Below, in pieces: positions 1 through 8,711 of a stretch of 64,000 nucleotides of DNA; position 1 is the stretch's first letter; each line of letters begins with the position of its first letter. The position numbers and the translations under genes are program-made. The stretch comes from Hymenobacter cheonanensis. Its GTDB lineage: Bacteria > Bacteroidota > Bacteroidia > Cytophagales > Hymenobacteraceae. The notes below the pieces were generated by a model that saw only the letters and a list, made by a program, of their open reading frames with translations, did not search any database and was not told the origin of the DNA. Location: contig NZ_JAUQSW010000001.1 in assembly GCF_030581075.1 (NCBI RefSeq), positions 558,001-622,000 of the forward strand. Direction: 5' to 3'.

Positions 1-2027
1 AGAATTTTACTGTAAAGCCAGTCGTAACTATTATTAAAATTATCAACGTCTGCAGGCTCTATAGGCTTAGTATGAGCCTCTAAATTTCTAGCCGTATTAA
101 TTGTATCCATATTCATTTCAAACCTTACCTTATTATTCTCAAACAGAGTCTGGAACATATCCCAATTAGCTGTAATTATGCTCTTCAAATCGTTAGTGTA
201 AAGTTCGTTAGCTACTTGAGCTGGCTTCATACTCACAAATAAGTTTTTTGGCTCTGGCCTATCTTTAAGCTTGTTCAGACCTTTGAGCATCTTACTTGCT
301 ATAATTGTTTCATCCCAATTCGAACCCATACCTAAGTACATCAGTACCACTCTCCTAAGAGCAACTTCAACTTTTGCACGTTTTGTAAATAGAGCACCCA
401 GAATGTCAAGGTCAGGCACTTCAGGAAGTAATTCTAAAGGTACGTCACCTCTAATGAACGGAGAAACGGCTTGCTTGAAAGAATTACCATTTTTAAAAAC
501 AAATTCCTTCAAATCTGCAATTGCAAATTGCAAACTATCAAATCTGCCTTTTGTAATACCATAATTTTCAAATCTAGCAACAATATTGGGATTGTCGTTA
601 ATATACTCCGCTACAAATTCAGAATCACCAGAAGACAACATGTGCAAAAGCTCATATTCATCAGGATACCACCATATTAGCGATAAAATAATATCCTTAA
701 ACGGCTGTGACAATCTTCCAAGAATTTGCTTATCAACTGCTTGAAATGATTCAACTGCAATAGAAATGACTTTTTCAGGATGATTATTATTATTATTTTT
801 CAGAACTTCGCTACAGGCAATCCTTATTAAAAATGGATGCCCCCCATATTTCTCTTGCAAGAACTCGTAAACGCCGGGTTCAAAATTCAAGCCACAGTAT
901 CGCCCAATAGTCTTACACATACTTTTAACGGCTGATAAATCAAATGGCTCTAAATAGTGAGGTTTTGCCAATTGAAATATTGGGTTTTGAGCGCTTTTAA
1001 AGTATGGGTTTTCGACACTCGCAGGATTTACTCCGGTTACAATAAAGTTAAATTTTCCATCTGTTTCTTGAACTACCGACCTAATAGTTTGCCAAAATGG
1101 AACGAAATCATTGTCCCAATGCTGTCCAAAGGCACCGCTCAACTCTGGGGTAATAAATTCTATTTCATCAAACAACACTGTTAGACGCTCAATACTTAGA
1201 GAAGATATTATAAGTTTTATATCACTTGAAAATCTTAATCCTGAACTTGCCTTGGAGTAGCTGGGATTTATTGCGAGTGTTTTACTGTAGTTGAGACGAC
1301 AGCTATCTATTAACCTAAGAACTATATTTTCAAGTAGTTGCCACCATCTACAGGAATGCACTCCCGGATTCGCACAGTCGATGTATTCAACAAGAGATGT
1401 CTTGGCCTCAGTCCTACGTTGCAAGGCTTTAAGAACAGATGTTTTTCCAGTTTTTCTTAAGCCGAATAAACCTGCACTTTGATTAGAACCATGAACTCTA
1501 GTCAGTAATGCTTGAACAAGAGTATCCCTACCAAAAAAATATTTCTCGGAATTGATAGGAGATGAAACCCCAAAAAGGTCAAACTGCCCTAAATATTCGG
1601 AAATTATATTGCGAAGAAAAAAGGTGCCTCTTTTAGCATTAAGTATATCTTCACTCTGAATAGGAATTATAATCCTATCTAAATTATTAGCAAAAAGCTC
1701 TGTTGTTTCTCTTTTATCACCATTGTGCACAAGTATAAATATAACCTTTTCTATTCTATTGGCATATTCTCGTGTTTTCAATACTGTGTCAATCGTCCTT
1801 AGCACCCTTGCGTCCGTCTTTGAGTATGGACAATAGATAACTAACACCTCTTTTTGAAAACCAAAACGTTCTCTCGTTCTATTTGAGGGGAGAGCAAACC
1901 ACAAGGACATTTCATCCTTTACAGTGCCAAATACTATATCAAAAGCCTCATCAAAGTTCGTAGCAATAGATTTCTCTTTTGCTCTACCGCTAAAATGGCT
2001 ATCCAAAGCCTCTTTCTTAATAGCCAT
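1..2027 (-). CDS. P-loop NTPase with C-terminal HEPN-like motif (partial)
   Basis: The frame is open from an ATG at 2027 to the left edge, so 675 residues are visible and the C-terminus is missing. An in-frame TGA lies two codons upstream of this ATG, which fixes the start. Residues 1-150 look like an alternating alpha/beta domain I do not recognise (strand VLVIYC near 61). FFGR at 164-167 opens an ATPase domain with Walker A GLRKTGKTS (189-197) and Walker B LTVLFDEIE (282-290), followed by a helical region. At 647-652 RNLEAH fits the Rx4H motif of HEPN ribonuclease domains. Such NTPase-HEPN fusions are known from conflict and defence systems; that role is inferred here. GC is far lower than in the neighbouring genes, which suggests transfer. 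No partner gene is visible because the window ends. Confidence 0.8.
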   Translation of the reverse strand, partial: MAIKKEALDSHFSGRAKEKSIATNFDEAFDIVFGTVKDEMSLWFALPSNRTRERFGFQKEVLVIYCPYSKTDARVLRTIDTVLKTREYANRIEKVIFILVHNGDKRETTELFANNLDRIIIPIQSEDILNAKRGTFFLRNIISEYLGQFDLFGVSSPINSEKYFFGRDTLVQALLTRVHGSNQSAGLFGLRKTGKTSVLKALQRRTEAKTSLVEYIDCANPGVHSCRWWQLLENIVLRLIDSCRLNYSKTLAINPSYSKASSGLRFSSDIKLIISSLSIERLTVLFDEIEFITPELSGAFGQHWDNDFVPFWQTIRSVVQETDGKFNFIVTGVNPASVENPYFKSAQNPIFQLAKPHYLEPFDLSAVKSMCKTIGRYCGLNFEPGVYEFLQEKYGGHPFLIRIACSEVLKNNNNNHPEKVISIAVESFQAVDKQILGRLSQPFKDIILSLIWWYPDEYELLHMLSSGDSEFVAEYINDNPNIVARFENYGITKGRFDSLQFAIADLKEFVFKNGNSFKQAVSPFIRGDVPLELLPEVPDLDILGALFTKRAKVEVALRRVVLMYLGMGSNWDETIIASKMLKGLNKLKDRPEPKNLFVSMKPAQVANELYTNDLKSIITANWDMFQTLFENNKVRFEMNMDTINTARNLEAHTKPIEPADVDNFNNSYDWLYSKI

Positions 2028-2204
2028 TTTTCAAGGGACGAAAAGTTATCTTGGTTAACACAAATTCTTTCGAGAGAGTCATTTAAGTTCTTCTAAAAAC
2101 AGTGGCAAGCTACAATAGAACAGCTGATTTCCAACCACGTTACAGACTTGGATTAAGACTAAAAAGTGCGCCCACTCACCCACGTGCTTCGTACAAATAC
2201 CCAC

Positions 2205-3140
2205 ATGAAACCGAACACCCTAGCCGCCTTTTACGACGCGCTTACCCCGGGGCCAGCCTCCGCAGGTGGCGTGGTACCGCCGCCGGATATGGGGCAAGGC
2301 GTGGGGCATTTTAACGTGTTCTCCTTGGCGGACCTGCACGGGACGCCCCCGATGACGTTTAGCCGGCGCGATTACTACAAAATCACGCTCTGCCGCGGGC
2401 TCAGCCAGGTGGAGTGTGCCGACCAGCCCCCGCACGTCGGCGCCAACACCTTGTTTCTGGTGACGCCGCGCGTGCCCTACCGCTGGCTGCCGCTCACCGA
2501 GGATTTTGGGGGCTACAGCTGCCTCTTCGACGATGCCTTTCTGCTGCCCGCCCGCCCCGGGGTGGTGCTGGCCGAGCTGCCGATTTTTCAGCCCGGGGCC
2601 TACCCGGTGTGGGAGGTGGCCGCGGCCGACTGCGCGGCGGTCGAGGCGATTTTTGAGAAGATGCTGCACGAGCTTGGGTCGGGCTACGCCTACAAGCACG
2701 ACCTGCTGCGCACCTACCTCTGGGAGCTGATTCACCTGGTGCAGAAGCTGCAGCCGGCCCCTAGCCCGCTGGCTACCCACAGCGCCGCCGAGCGCGTAGC
2801 CACCCAATTCACGGAGCTGCTGGAGCGGCAGTTTCCACGCCTCAGTCCGCAGCCGCCGCTGCGCCTGCGCACGGCGGCCGATTACGCAGACCAATTGGCG
2901 GTGCACGTCAACCACCTCAACCGCGTGCTGAAGGAGACGACGGGCCACACCACCACGGCCCTTATTAGCCGCCGCCTCACGCAGGAAGCCAAGCTCCTGC
3001 TGCGGCAAACCACCTGGAGCGTTTCGGAGGTCGCCGATAGCCTGGGCTTTGCCGATGTGGCGCACTTCTGCACCTTTTTCAAGCGCCACGCGGGGCAGAC
3101 GCCGGGCGATTTTCGGCGGGTGGTGGGGTTTGGGGTTTAA
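2205..3140 (+). CDS. AraC family transcriptional regulator
   Basis: A 311-residue regulator. The C-terminal third (about 210-305) has the AraC double helix-turn-helix: one helix pair around residues 225-250 (ADYADQLAVHVNHLNRVLKE) and the typical end WSVSEVADSLGFADVAHFC then FFKRHAGQTPGDFR. The N-terminal 190 residues look like the cupin-type ligand-binding half. A GTG at 2166 would add 13 residues, but the ATG at 2205 begins the conserved-looking part and was chosen. The next gene on the same strand is an SDR oxidoreductase 170 bp downstream, a common pairing in which the regulator controls the reductase. The ligand cannot be told. Confidence 0.9.
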   Translation: MKPNTLAAFYDALTPGPASAGGVVPPPDMGQGVGHFNVFSLADLHGTPPMTFSRRDYYKITLCRGLSQVECADQPPHVGANTLFLVTPRVPYRWLPLTEDFGGYSCLFDDAFLLPARPGVVLAELPIFQPGAYPVWEVAAADCAAVEAIFEKMLHELGSGYAYKHDLLRTYLWELIHLVQKLQPAPSPLATHSAAERVATQFTELLERQFPRLSPQPPLRLRTAADYADQLAVHVNHLNRVLKETTGHTTTALISRRLTQEAKLLLRQTTWSVSEVADSLGFADVAHFCTFFKRHAGQTPGDFRRVVGFGV

Positions 3141-3310
3141 GAAATCTGTTTCTGAATTAGCAAAACGGTCGTCATGCAGAGGCTGCCCTAACATGTTTGA
3201 AATCTAAAACAGATGGGTTGATTGGCGAAGTCTACCGCCTAGCTGCCGCCCGGACCTTTGTGGCGTACCAACTACCCTCCTTATTGCAGGAGGCTAACCC
3301 CACAGGCAAC

Positions 3311-4021
3311 ATGGCAAATAAGAAAATTGCGCTGGTCACCGGCGGCAACAAAGGCATTGGTTTTGAAATAGTGCGGGGGCTGCTACAGGCGGGCTGCCGC
3401 GTGTACCTGGGGGCCCGCGAGGCCGCCAAAGGCCAGCAAGCCGCAGCGGACCTGGCCGCCGAAGGCGACGTGCGCTTCCTCGAAGTGGACCTGGGCAACC
3501 AGGCAGCGCTTGCTGCGGCAGCCGCACATCTGCAACGCGAAGAAGGCCGCCTCGACATCCTGGTGAATAACGCGGGCATCAATGCGCCCGGCGACGGCTC
3601 GCCCGCCACCGCCGACGTGCGCAGCGTGGAGCAGGTGCTGCAAACCAATTTTCTGGGCACGCTGGCCGCTACTCAGGCGTTTTTGCCGCTGGTGAAGCAG
3701 GCCGCAGCGGGGCGCATTGTCAACGTGTCGAGTCCGCTAGGCTCGCTTACCATCGTGGGGCAGCACGATTGGGCCCTGCTGGGGTATTCGGCCTCGAAGG
3801 CCGCGCTGAATATGCTTACCGTGCAGCTAGCCTATGAGCTGCGGGATACGGCCATCAAGGTAAACTCGGCTAACCCCGGCTACACGGCTACCGACCTGAA
3901 CGGCTTTGCGGGCACGGACACGCCCGCGCAGGGAGCGGCCGAGGCCATTCGGCTGGCGCTGCTGCCGGCCGATGGCCCTACCGGCACAAGCTCATCTACT
4001 GCGGGCCTCCTGCCCTGGTAG
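3311..4021 (+). CDS. SDR family oxidoreductase
   Basis: A 236-residue short-chain dehydrogenase/reductase, close to the family's usual length. It has the NAD(P)-binding motif TGGNKGIG near residue 10, the NNAG motif (LVNNAGI), the catalytic Ser in NVSSPLG and the YSASK pair (Tyr and Lys, spaced YxxxK). It is a cytoplasmic NAD(P)H-dependent carbonyl or alcohol oxidoreductase; the substrate cannot be read from sequence. The frame is open upstream to 3197, but the ATG at 3311 begins the Rossmann fold directly (MANKKIALVTGG), so this start was taken. It follows the AraC regulator in the same direction. Confidence 0.93.
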   Translation: MANKKIALVTGGNKGIGFEIVRGLLQAGCRVYLGAREAAKGQQAAADLAAEGDVRFLEVDLGNQAALAAAAAHLQREEGRLDILVNNAGINAPGDGSPATADVRSVEQVLQTNFLGTLAATQAFLPLVKQAAAGRIVNVSSPLGSLTIVGQHDWALLGYSASKAALNMLTVQLAYELRDTAIKVNSANPGYTATDLNGFAGTDTPAQGAAEAIRLALLPADGPTGTSSSTAGLLPW

Positions 4022-4038
4022 GGGCTGGCCACTGGCCG

Positions 4039-4353
4039 CTATTTTTTACCGCCTTGCTTTTCCGAGTCGGCGGTGTAGTGCATCTTATCCATTTTCCGGT
4101 TCTGCCGGCGGTCCTGGCGGCTCAGGCCGGGCACTTTCTCGCTGTGGCGCGAGGCGCGGGGGCTGCCGCCATCGCGCGTGGCGGGCGTGCTAAGTGGCTG
4201 GGCGCCCGCCACGGTAGCCGGCGAAACGAGCACCCCGGAGGGAGCCACCACAGACCCAGCCGGGGCCACCGCGCCCGATGGCAATACGGTTTGGGCTAGG
4301 GCCACGCTGGTGCTGCAGGCAAATATGCTGGCTAGGAACAGGAAGGATTTCAT
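4039..4353 (-). CDS. Small secreted protein of unknown function
   Basis: A 104-residue protein beginning with a clear signal peptide (MKSFLFLASIFACSTSVALA, cleavage after AQ). The mature part is a Pro/Val/Ala-rich stretch followed by a basic tail with many Arg, Lys and Ser. A longer frame starts at 4395, but the ATG at 4353 begins the signal peptide. It resembles the gene at 7740-8006 in plan: signal peptide ending in AQTV, low-complexity middle, basic Lys/Met-rich tail. It converges with the SDR gene. No family was recognised. Confidence 0.7.
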   Translation of the reverse strand: MKSFLFLASIFACSTSVALAQTVLPSGAVAPAGSVVAPSGVLVSPATVAGAQPLSTPATRDGGSPRASRHSEKVPGLSRQDRRQNRKMDKMHYTADSEKQGGKK

Positions 4354-4667
4354 AGAAGACGTGGCTAAATGAAGCGTAATTGCGCGCTGAGCCACCGCAC
4401 TAGGGGGGCGGCAAGCAGCTGGTTGTTGTGCTTGGCCTGGAACACCTTTTTAAAGTTTTCCAAAGTGGGCAAATCGGCGTGAGTCAATAACTCGCGCCTT
4501 TTTGCGGCAGAGATTGCAGCGCTACTTTACACGTACGGCAAGCGGCGGTAGAACAGCCATTTTTCGGGGGCACCGGTCGCGCTTCCTACTGCTATTGCGC
4601 GCGTTATCTTGCCGGCTGGCGGCTACTAAGGCTTCTTATTCTGACCACGCGCTCCTACCCCACCCGT

Positions 4668-5102
4668 ATGAAACTGATAGGTATACTGCTTGCCACCCTG
4701 GCACTAGGCAGCTGCAGCCAGCCCATGGATGACACCGCCGCCATCAAGCAAGTGCTGGAAAAAGAATCGGCCACCTGGCGCGCCGGCGATGTGGCGGGCC
4801 ACGCCGCGTGCTGGCACATTCAGCCGTATAGCCGCATCCTGGTTTCGACGGGCGATGGCCAGGCCCTGGATATCCCACCGGCCGCCATGCTGGCGGCCTC
4901 CCCCTCGATGGGCCAGGGCGGGGCCGCCGTTAATACCAACTACAAGATGCACGTGGCGGGCACTACGGCCTGGGTGAGCCACGACGAAGAATCGACCGCG
5001 AAGGATGGCCAGAAAACGTACTCCTACGAGCTGCGGCTGCTGGAGAAAATTGACGGCCAATGGAAACTGGTGGGCCAGTCCATCCACCTGCGCAAACGTT
5101 AA
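4668..5102 (+). CDS. DUF4440/SnoaL-like lipoprotein
   Basis: A 144-residue protein with a lipoprotein signal peptide (lipobox LGSC, Cys16). The mature part matches the NTF2-like/DUF4440 plan: an N-terminal helix (AAIKQVLEKESATWRAGD), then a curved sheet ending in LLEKIDGQWKLVGQSIH. Such proteins are small cone-shaped folds with varied or no enzymatic roles, probably anchored in the periplasm or outer membrane. The pirin gene starts 15 bp downstream, so the two may be cotranscribed. Confidence 0.75.
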   Translation: MKLIGILLATLALGSCSQPMDDTAAIKQVLEKESATWRAGDVAGHAACWHIQPYSRILVSTGDGQALDIPPAAMLAASPSMGQGGAAVNTNYKMHVAGTTAWVSHDEESTAKDGQKTYSYELRLLEKIDGQWKLVGQSIHLRKR

Positions 5103-5117
5103 ACCAGCTTCGGCCTC

Positions 5118-6038
5118 ATGCTCGACCTCGTTATTGATGCCCGTCCGGCGGCCCTGGCGCCGGGTTTTGCCGTGAGGCGCATCCTGCCCTACCGGCTGCG
5201 GCGGATGCTGGGGCCGTTTATTTTTATGGACCATGCCGGGCCGGTGCAGGTAGCCCCGGCGCAGCTGGCCAGCCTCGATGTGCTGCCGCACCCGCACATC
5301 GGGCTGAGCACGGTGAGCTACCTCTTTGGCGGGCAGGTAACGCACCGCGACTCGCTGGGCGTGGAACAGGTTATTCGCCCCGGCGAAGTAAACTGGATGA
5401 CGGCCGGCGCGGGCATCACGCACTCCGAGCGGTTTGAGGACCCGGCGGCCCTGGCCGGCGGCGCGCTCGAAATGCTCCAAACCTGGGTGGCCCTGCCCGA
5501 AGCCGACGAAGAGCAGGCGCCTGCTTTCCGCAACTACCAGCCCGCCGAGCTGCCTATTTTTACCGATGCCGGCGCGTGGATGCGCCTGATTGCGGGCGAA
5601 GCCTTTGGGCTGAAAAACGCGGTAGAAACCCACTCGCCGCTGTTTTACCTGCACGTGGTGCTGCAAGCGGGGGCGCGCTTTGGGCTGCCGCGCGGCTACC
5701 CCGAGCGCGGGGCCTACGTGGCAAAGGGCAGCGTGGAGGTAAGCGGCCGGGTATACACGCCGGGCCAGCTGCTGGTATTTACGCCGGGCCTCGACCCGGT
5801 GCTGGTGGCCCGCGAGCCCAGCACCCTGATGCTGCTAGGGGGCGAGCCGCTGGGCGAGCGCTTCATCTGGTGGAATTTTGTGTCGTCGCGCCGCGAGCGC
5901 ATCGAGCAGGCCAAGGCCGACTGGCAGGCCGGCCGCATGGCGCTGCCGCCCCACGACAACCACGAGTTTGTGCCCCTGCCCAGCGACCGCACCCGGCCGG
6001 CCGGCGCGGGCTCGCCGCCCCCGCAGGCACTCTCGTAG
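5118..6038 (+). CDS. Pirin family protein
   Basis: A 306-residue bicupin of the usual pirin length. The N-terminal cupin has the metal-binding motif HPHIGLSTV with a further His in THRDSLG and AGAGITHSER, giving the His/His/His/Glu set expected for a mononuclear iron site. FIFMDHAGP near residue 36 is another pirin hallmark. Bacterial pirins include quercetin dioxygenases and redox-sensing regulators; which applies here is unknown. The protein is cytoplasmic. It starts 15 bp after the DUF4440-like lipoprotein gene. Confidence 0.92.
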   Translation: MLDLVIDARPAALAPGFAVRRILPYRLRRMLGPFIFMDHAGPVQVAPAQLASLDVLPHPHIGLSTVSYLFGGQVTHRDSLGVEQVIRPGEVNWMTAGAGITHSERFEDPAALAGGALEMLQTWVALPEADEEQAPAFRNYQPAELPIFTDAGAWMRLIAGEAFGLKNAVETHSPLFYLHVVLQAGARFGLPRGYPERGAYVAKGSVEVSGRVYTPGQLLVFTPGLDPVLVAREPSTLMLLGGEPLGERFIWWNFVSSRRERIEQAKADWQAGRMALPPHDNHEFVPLPSDRTRPAGAGSPPPQALS

Positions 6039-6134
6039 GCGGCCCCGGCCGCGTTCTTTCTGCTTCGCTACCGGCGCGCTATTGTGCCTCGTTTCCTGGC
6101 TTGCCTGGCTTAGAGCCGCAACGAGCCCAGCGTA

Positions 6135-6584
6135 TTAGTAGGGCACGCCGGCCTCCCATTCGAGGTAAAGCCGGCGCGCATTGCGGCGCCACACCAGGGT
6201 GGTGGCCAGCGCCCAGGCGGCTAGCACAACGGCCGCCGGCCCAGGCTGCCGGCGCACGGCGGGCAGCAGCAGCGCCAGCAGCGGCAGGGCGGCGGGCAAG
6301 AGGCTATAAAGACGCAGCCAGCGGCGAAAAACCGGCAGCGTAGTGGGCCGGCCGGCGCGCGCTCCCACTGCCAAAAGCAGGCGCTGAAGCAATACCAGCA
6401 TCGGTAGCCCCAGCACAATGAGGGTGGCTAGCGCGACCAGCGTTAGCGGAAACAGCAGCACCAGCAGCACCCCAAGCTTGAAATCGGGAAATAGCCCGGC
6501 GCTTACGAGGCTGCCAGCGGCCAGCAGCGCGGTAGCCAGGCCCACCATTTGCAGCCACAGATAAAGGACACGGGTGCGAAACAT
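6135..6584 (-). CDS. Four-helix membrane protein, unknown
   Basis: A 149-residue protein that is mostly hydrophobic, with about four membrane segments separated by short basic loops. The frame is open further upstream, but that part overlaps the NmrA-like gene and looks non-coding. The ATG at 6584 (MFRTRVLYLWLQ) begins the first membrane helix and sits 64 bp after the NmrA-like stop. The two genes may form an operon. No family was recognised. Confidence 0.6.
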   Translation of the reverse strand: MFRTRVLYLWLQMVGLATALLAAGSLVSAGLFPDFKLGVLLVLLFPLTLVALATLIVLGLPMLVLLQRLLLAVGARAGRPTTLPVFRRWLRLYSLLPAALPLLALLLPAVRRQPGPAAVVLAAWALATTLVWRRNARRLYLEWEAGVPY

Positions 6585-6648
6585 AGTGCGGCCAGCAGAG
6601 GCCGGGCTAGCGGCGGCATTGCCAGCGGCCACCAAGTTACCACGCGGC

Positions 6649-7593
6649 CTACTTTCTGGCCGCCAGCACGTCGCGCACCTTCGTCCACTGCACGTCGGGG
6701 TAGCGGTCGTTGTCGAGCGAGGTGAATTTGGGCAGGCCGGTGAACATATTGTGCAGGTACTGCATTCCCTGCCAGGGCGGAAAAACCTCGCCCGGCGCGG
6801 GTGCCAGGCGGCGCGCAATGCGTATCATGAGCTTTAGCAGCCACAGGCCACCGGCCCGCAGGCGCCCGAAGCGCCGGCCGGTGGCGGCACCGGCGGCGGC
6901 CTGCAAGTCGCGCACGGTGGCTACCTCGCCGGCCACCCGCAGGTAGCGTGGCGTGGTGGGGTCGAGGGCGGCGGCGGCGGTGAAGGCCGCCGTATCGGCC
7001 GTGGTGGTGAAGTCGAGCGGCTGGTCGGCCGAGCCCCAGTAGAGCACCCGCCTGATTTTGAAGAGGATAACCGGCGCCTGCCCGGTCAGCAGGTCCATAA
7101 ACATGCCGTTGAGGATGGACGTGGCCCGGATGGGCGCCTGGTCGAGCCGGCGGCTGAACTCGCGGCGCAGGTCGAGGTTGCGGTTGCTGCCCTCGGGCAG
7201 CCTGGTGTAGTCGATGGCAAAATCGGAGGGGATAAAGCGCGGCACCCCGGCCGCCACGGCCGCATTGAGCAGCTGGGTTTGGGCATCCACAATCACCTCG
7301 CGCAGGCCCGACAGGGCCGATACCACGCAGGCGGCGCCCAGGCAGGCATCGGTGAGCGCCGACCCGTTGGCAAAGTCAACCTCCACGATGGTTGCACCGC
7401 GCTCGCGCAGTGTGCTCACTTCCGGCTTCTTATTACCTGGCCGCACCAAAGCACGCACCGCGGCGCCGCGCGCGAGCAGGGCCAGGGCAATGCGGTGGCC
7501 GAGGTCGCCGGTGGCACCGGCCAGCACTATGAGCGGGCGCTCGGAGGGCGCGCCGCCAGAGGCGGTAGTTTGGGTCGAAGTTGACATAAGCAC
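6649..7593 (-). CDS. NmrA-like NAD(P)-binding protein
   Basis: A 314-residue atypical SDR of the NmrA/isoflavone-reductase group. The dinucleotide motif GATGDLGHRIA lies near residue 26, followed by ALVRPGNKK. It has the NmrA-type segments SDFAID and STILNGMFMD and no classical YxxxK site. Members reduce small aromatic or sugar substrates or sense NADP redox state. The start could also be the second ATG two codons in. It is followed by the four-helix membrane protein on the same strand. Confidence 0.85.
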   Translation of the reverse strand: MLMSTSTQTTASGGAPSERPLIVLAGATGDLGHRIALALLARGAAVRALVRPGNKKPEVSTLRERGATIVEVDFANGSALTDACLGAACVVSALSGLREVIVDAQTQLLNAAVAAGVPRFIPSDFAIDYTRLPEGSNRNLDLRREFSRRLDQAPIRATSILNGMFMDLLTGQAPVILFKIRRVLYWGSADQPLDFTTTADTAAFTAAAALDPTTPRYLRVAGEVATVRDLQAAAGAATGRRFGRLRAGGLWLLKLMIRIARRLAPAPGEVFPPWQGMQYLHNMFTGLPKFTSLDNDRYPDVQWTKVRDVLAARK

Positions 7594-7652
7594 GTTGAAA
7601 ATTTCTGCTCGCGCGCAGCTGCCAGCAGGTGGCTAAGGAGAGACTTTTTATA

Positions 7653-7687
7653 CAAAAGCCTCTGCCAGCGACTGGCAGAGGCTTTTG
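7653..7687 (-). terminator. Perfect 16-bp stem, bidirectional terminator
   Basis: The arms CAAAAGCCTCTGCCAG and CTGGCAGAGGCTTTTG pair perfectly around a CGA loop. A/T tracts flank both sides. It lies just past the end of the small secreted gene at 7740-8006 (minus) and ahead of the NmrA-like gene, so it most likely ends the former transcript. Confidence 0.85.
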
Positions 7688-7739
7688 CAGATTTTAGCTA
7701 GCTTCGCTAAGACAGCTGTTGCCAGTTACCGGCGGGCAA

Positions 7740-8006
7740 CTACATTTTGGTTTTGGTCTTCATCGAGCCGTCCGACGACTTCATTTTCTTGCTCTTGCGC
7801 ATGGCCTTCTTGTCGCTGTGGCTCATGCCCGACATGTTGTCCATGCGGCCGCTAGTGGTAGTTGTTTGGTCGGTCGTGGAGCCGGCGCTCGGCATGTTTG
7901 TGGGGTTGCCGGTTTGGGCGCCGGGCGTGGTGCCGGGAGCTACGGTTTGGGCCAGGGCGGCGCTAGCGGTGAGGGCCAGGGCGGCGGCAAACAGGGTGGC
8001 TTTCAT
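7740..8006 (-). CDS. Small secreted basic protein
   Basis: An 88-residue protein with a signal peptide (MKATLFAAALALTASAALA, cleavage after AQ). The mature part is a Gly/Thr/Ser/Pro-rich linker followed by a tail of Lys, Met, Ser and Asp (SDKKAMRKSKKMKSSDG). The ATG at 8006 was chosen over the longer frame from 8075 because the signal peptide begins there. It matches the plan of the gene at 4039-4353, and a strong terminator follows. The function is unknown. Confidence 0.7.
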   Translation of the reverse strand: MKATLFAAALALTASAALAQTVAPGTTPGAQTGNPTNMPSAGSTTDQTTTTSGRMDNMSGMSHSDKKAMRKSKKMKSSDGSMKTKTKM

Positions 8007-8153
8007 GACAAAGAGGATAAGTACGAGTAGGGAAAAGGATAGCAGGCCAGCTGCACTCCGGCGTATACGGGGCAAGGGCCGAACAGTTCGGCGCTGCTCA
8101 TATAATTCGTTTCTATTCAGGCCACTGTCTCCAAATTTTACTTCCCCGCCCGG

Positions 8154-8603
8154 CTAGGCCCGCAGCATGTAGATGTGCGGAATACCGTCTTCCAGGTAGC
8201 CTTCGCCCTGCTGCACAAAGCCAAAGCTTTCGTAGAAAGCCCGGAGGTAAAGCTGGGCGCCGATTTTGATGGGCTGCGGGCCAAACAGGGCCTCGCACTG
8301 CCCCAGCGCCTGAGCCAGCAGCTGCCGGCCCAGGCCAAAGCGCCGGTAGCGCGGCGAGGTCACCACCCGCCCGATGCTGGCCTGTGCATAGCTGTGGCCG
8401 GCATCGAAGAGCCGGGCGTAGGCGGCAAGCTCGCCGGTAGCGGTGTAGCCCAGCAGGTGGTGGGCGGCCTGGTCGAGGCCGTCGATGTCCTGAAAGGCAC
8501 AGGTTTGCTCTACTACAAATACTTCACTACGAAGCTGTAGCAAGGCGTAGAGTTCGGCCAGCGTGAGGCCGCCAAAGGGTTTGGTAGTCCAGGTAAGGGT
8601 CAT
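8154..8603 (-). CDS. GNAT acetyltransferase, ElaA type
   Basis: A 149-residue GNAT-fold protein of ElaA length. It has LRSEVFVVEQ near the N-terminus (typical of ElaA), the acetyl-CoA pyrophosphate loop RYRRFGLGRQLL and the C-terminal FYESFGFVQQGEGYLEDGIP with PHIYM. It is expected to be a cytoplasmic N-acetyltransferase; the acceptor is unknown. It is divergent from selO with about 110 bp between them. Confidence 0.9.
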   Translation of the reverse strand: MTLTWTTKPFGGLTLAELYALLQLRSEVFVVEQTCAFQDIDGLDQAAHHLLGYTATGELAAYARLFDAGHSYAQASIGRVVTSPRYRRFGLGRQLLAQALGQCEALFGPQPIKIGAQLYLRAFYESFGFVQQGEGYLEDGIPHIYMLRA

Positions 8604-8711
8604 GGGGAGGCGAAGCTAGGGCCGGCGGCGCCCGCCAGCGCCGGCGGCCACACAGCAAACCAAGCGGCCCGGCCCGGCGTTTGGGCTAGCAATACCTCCT
8701 TCCCCGCCGCC

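Noticed and set aside
2220..3194. 324-codon minus-strand frame opposite the AraC gene
   Set aside because: Shadow of GC-rich coding DNA; no domain, and the AraC HTH on the plus strand is clear. Other long antisense frames in the GC-rich parts were rejected for the same reason.
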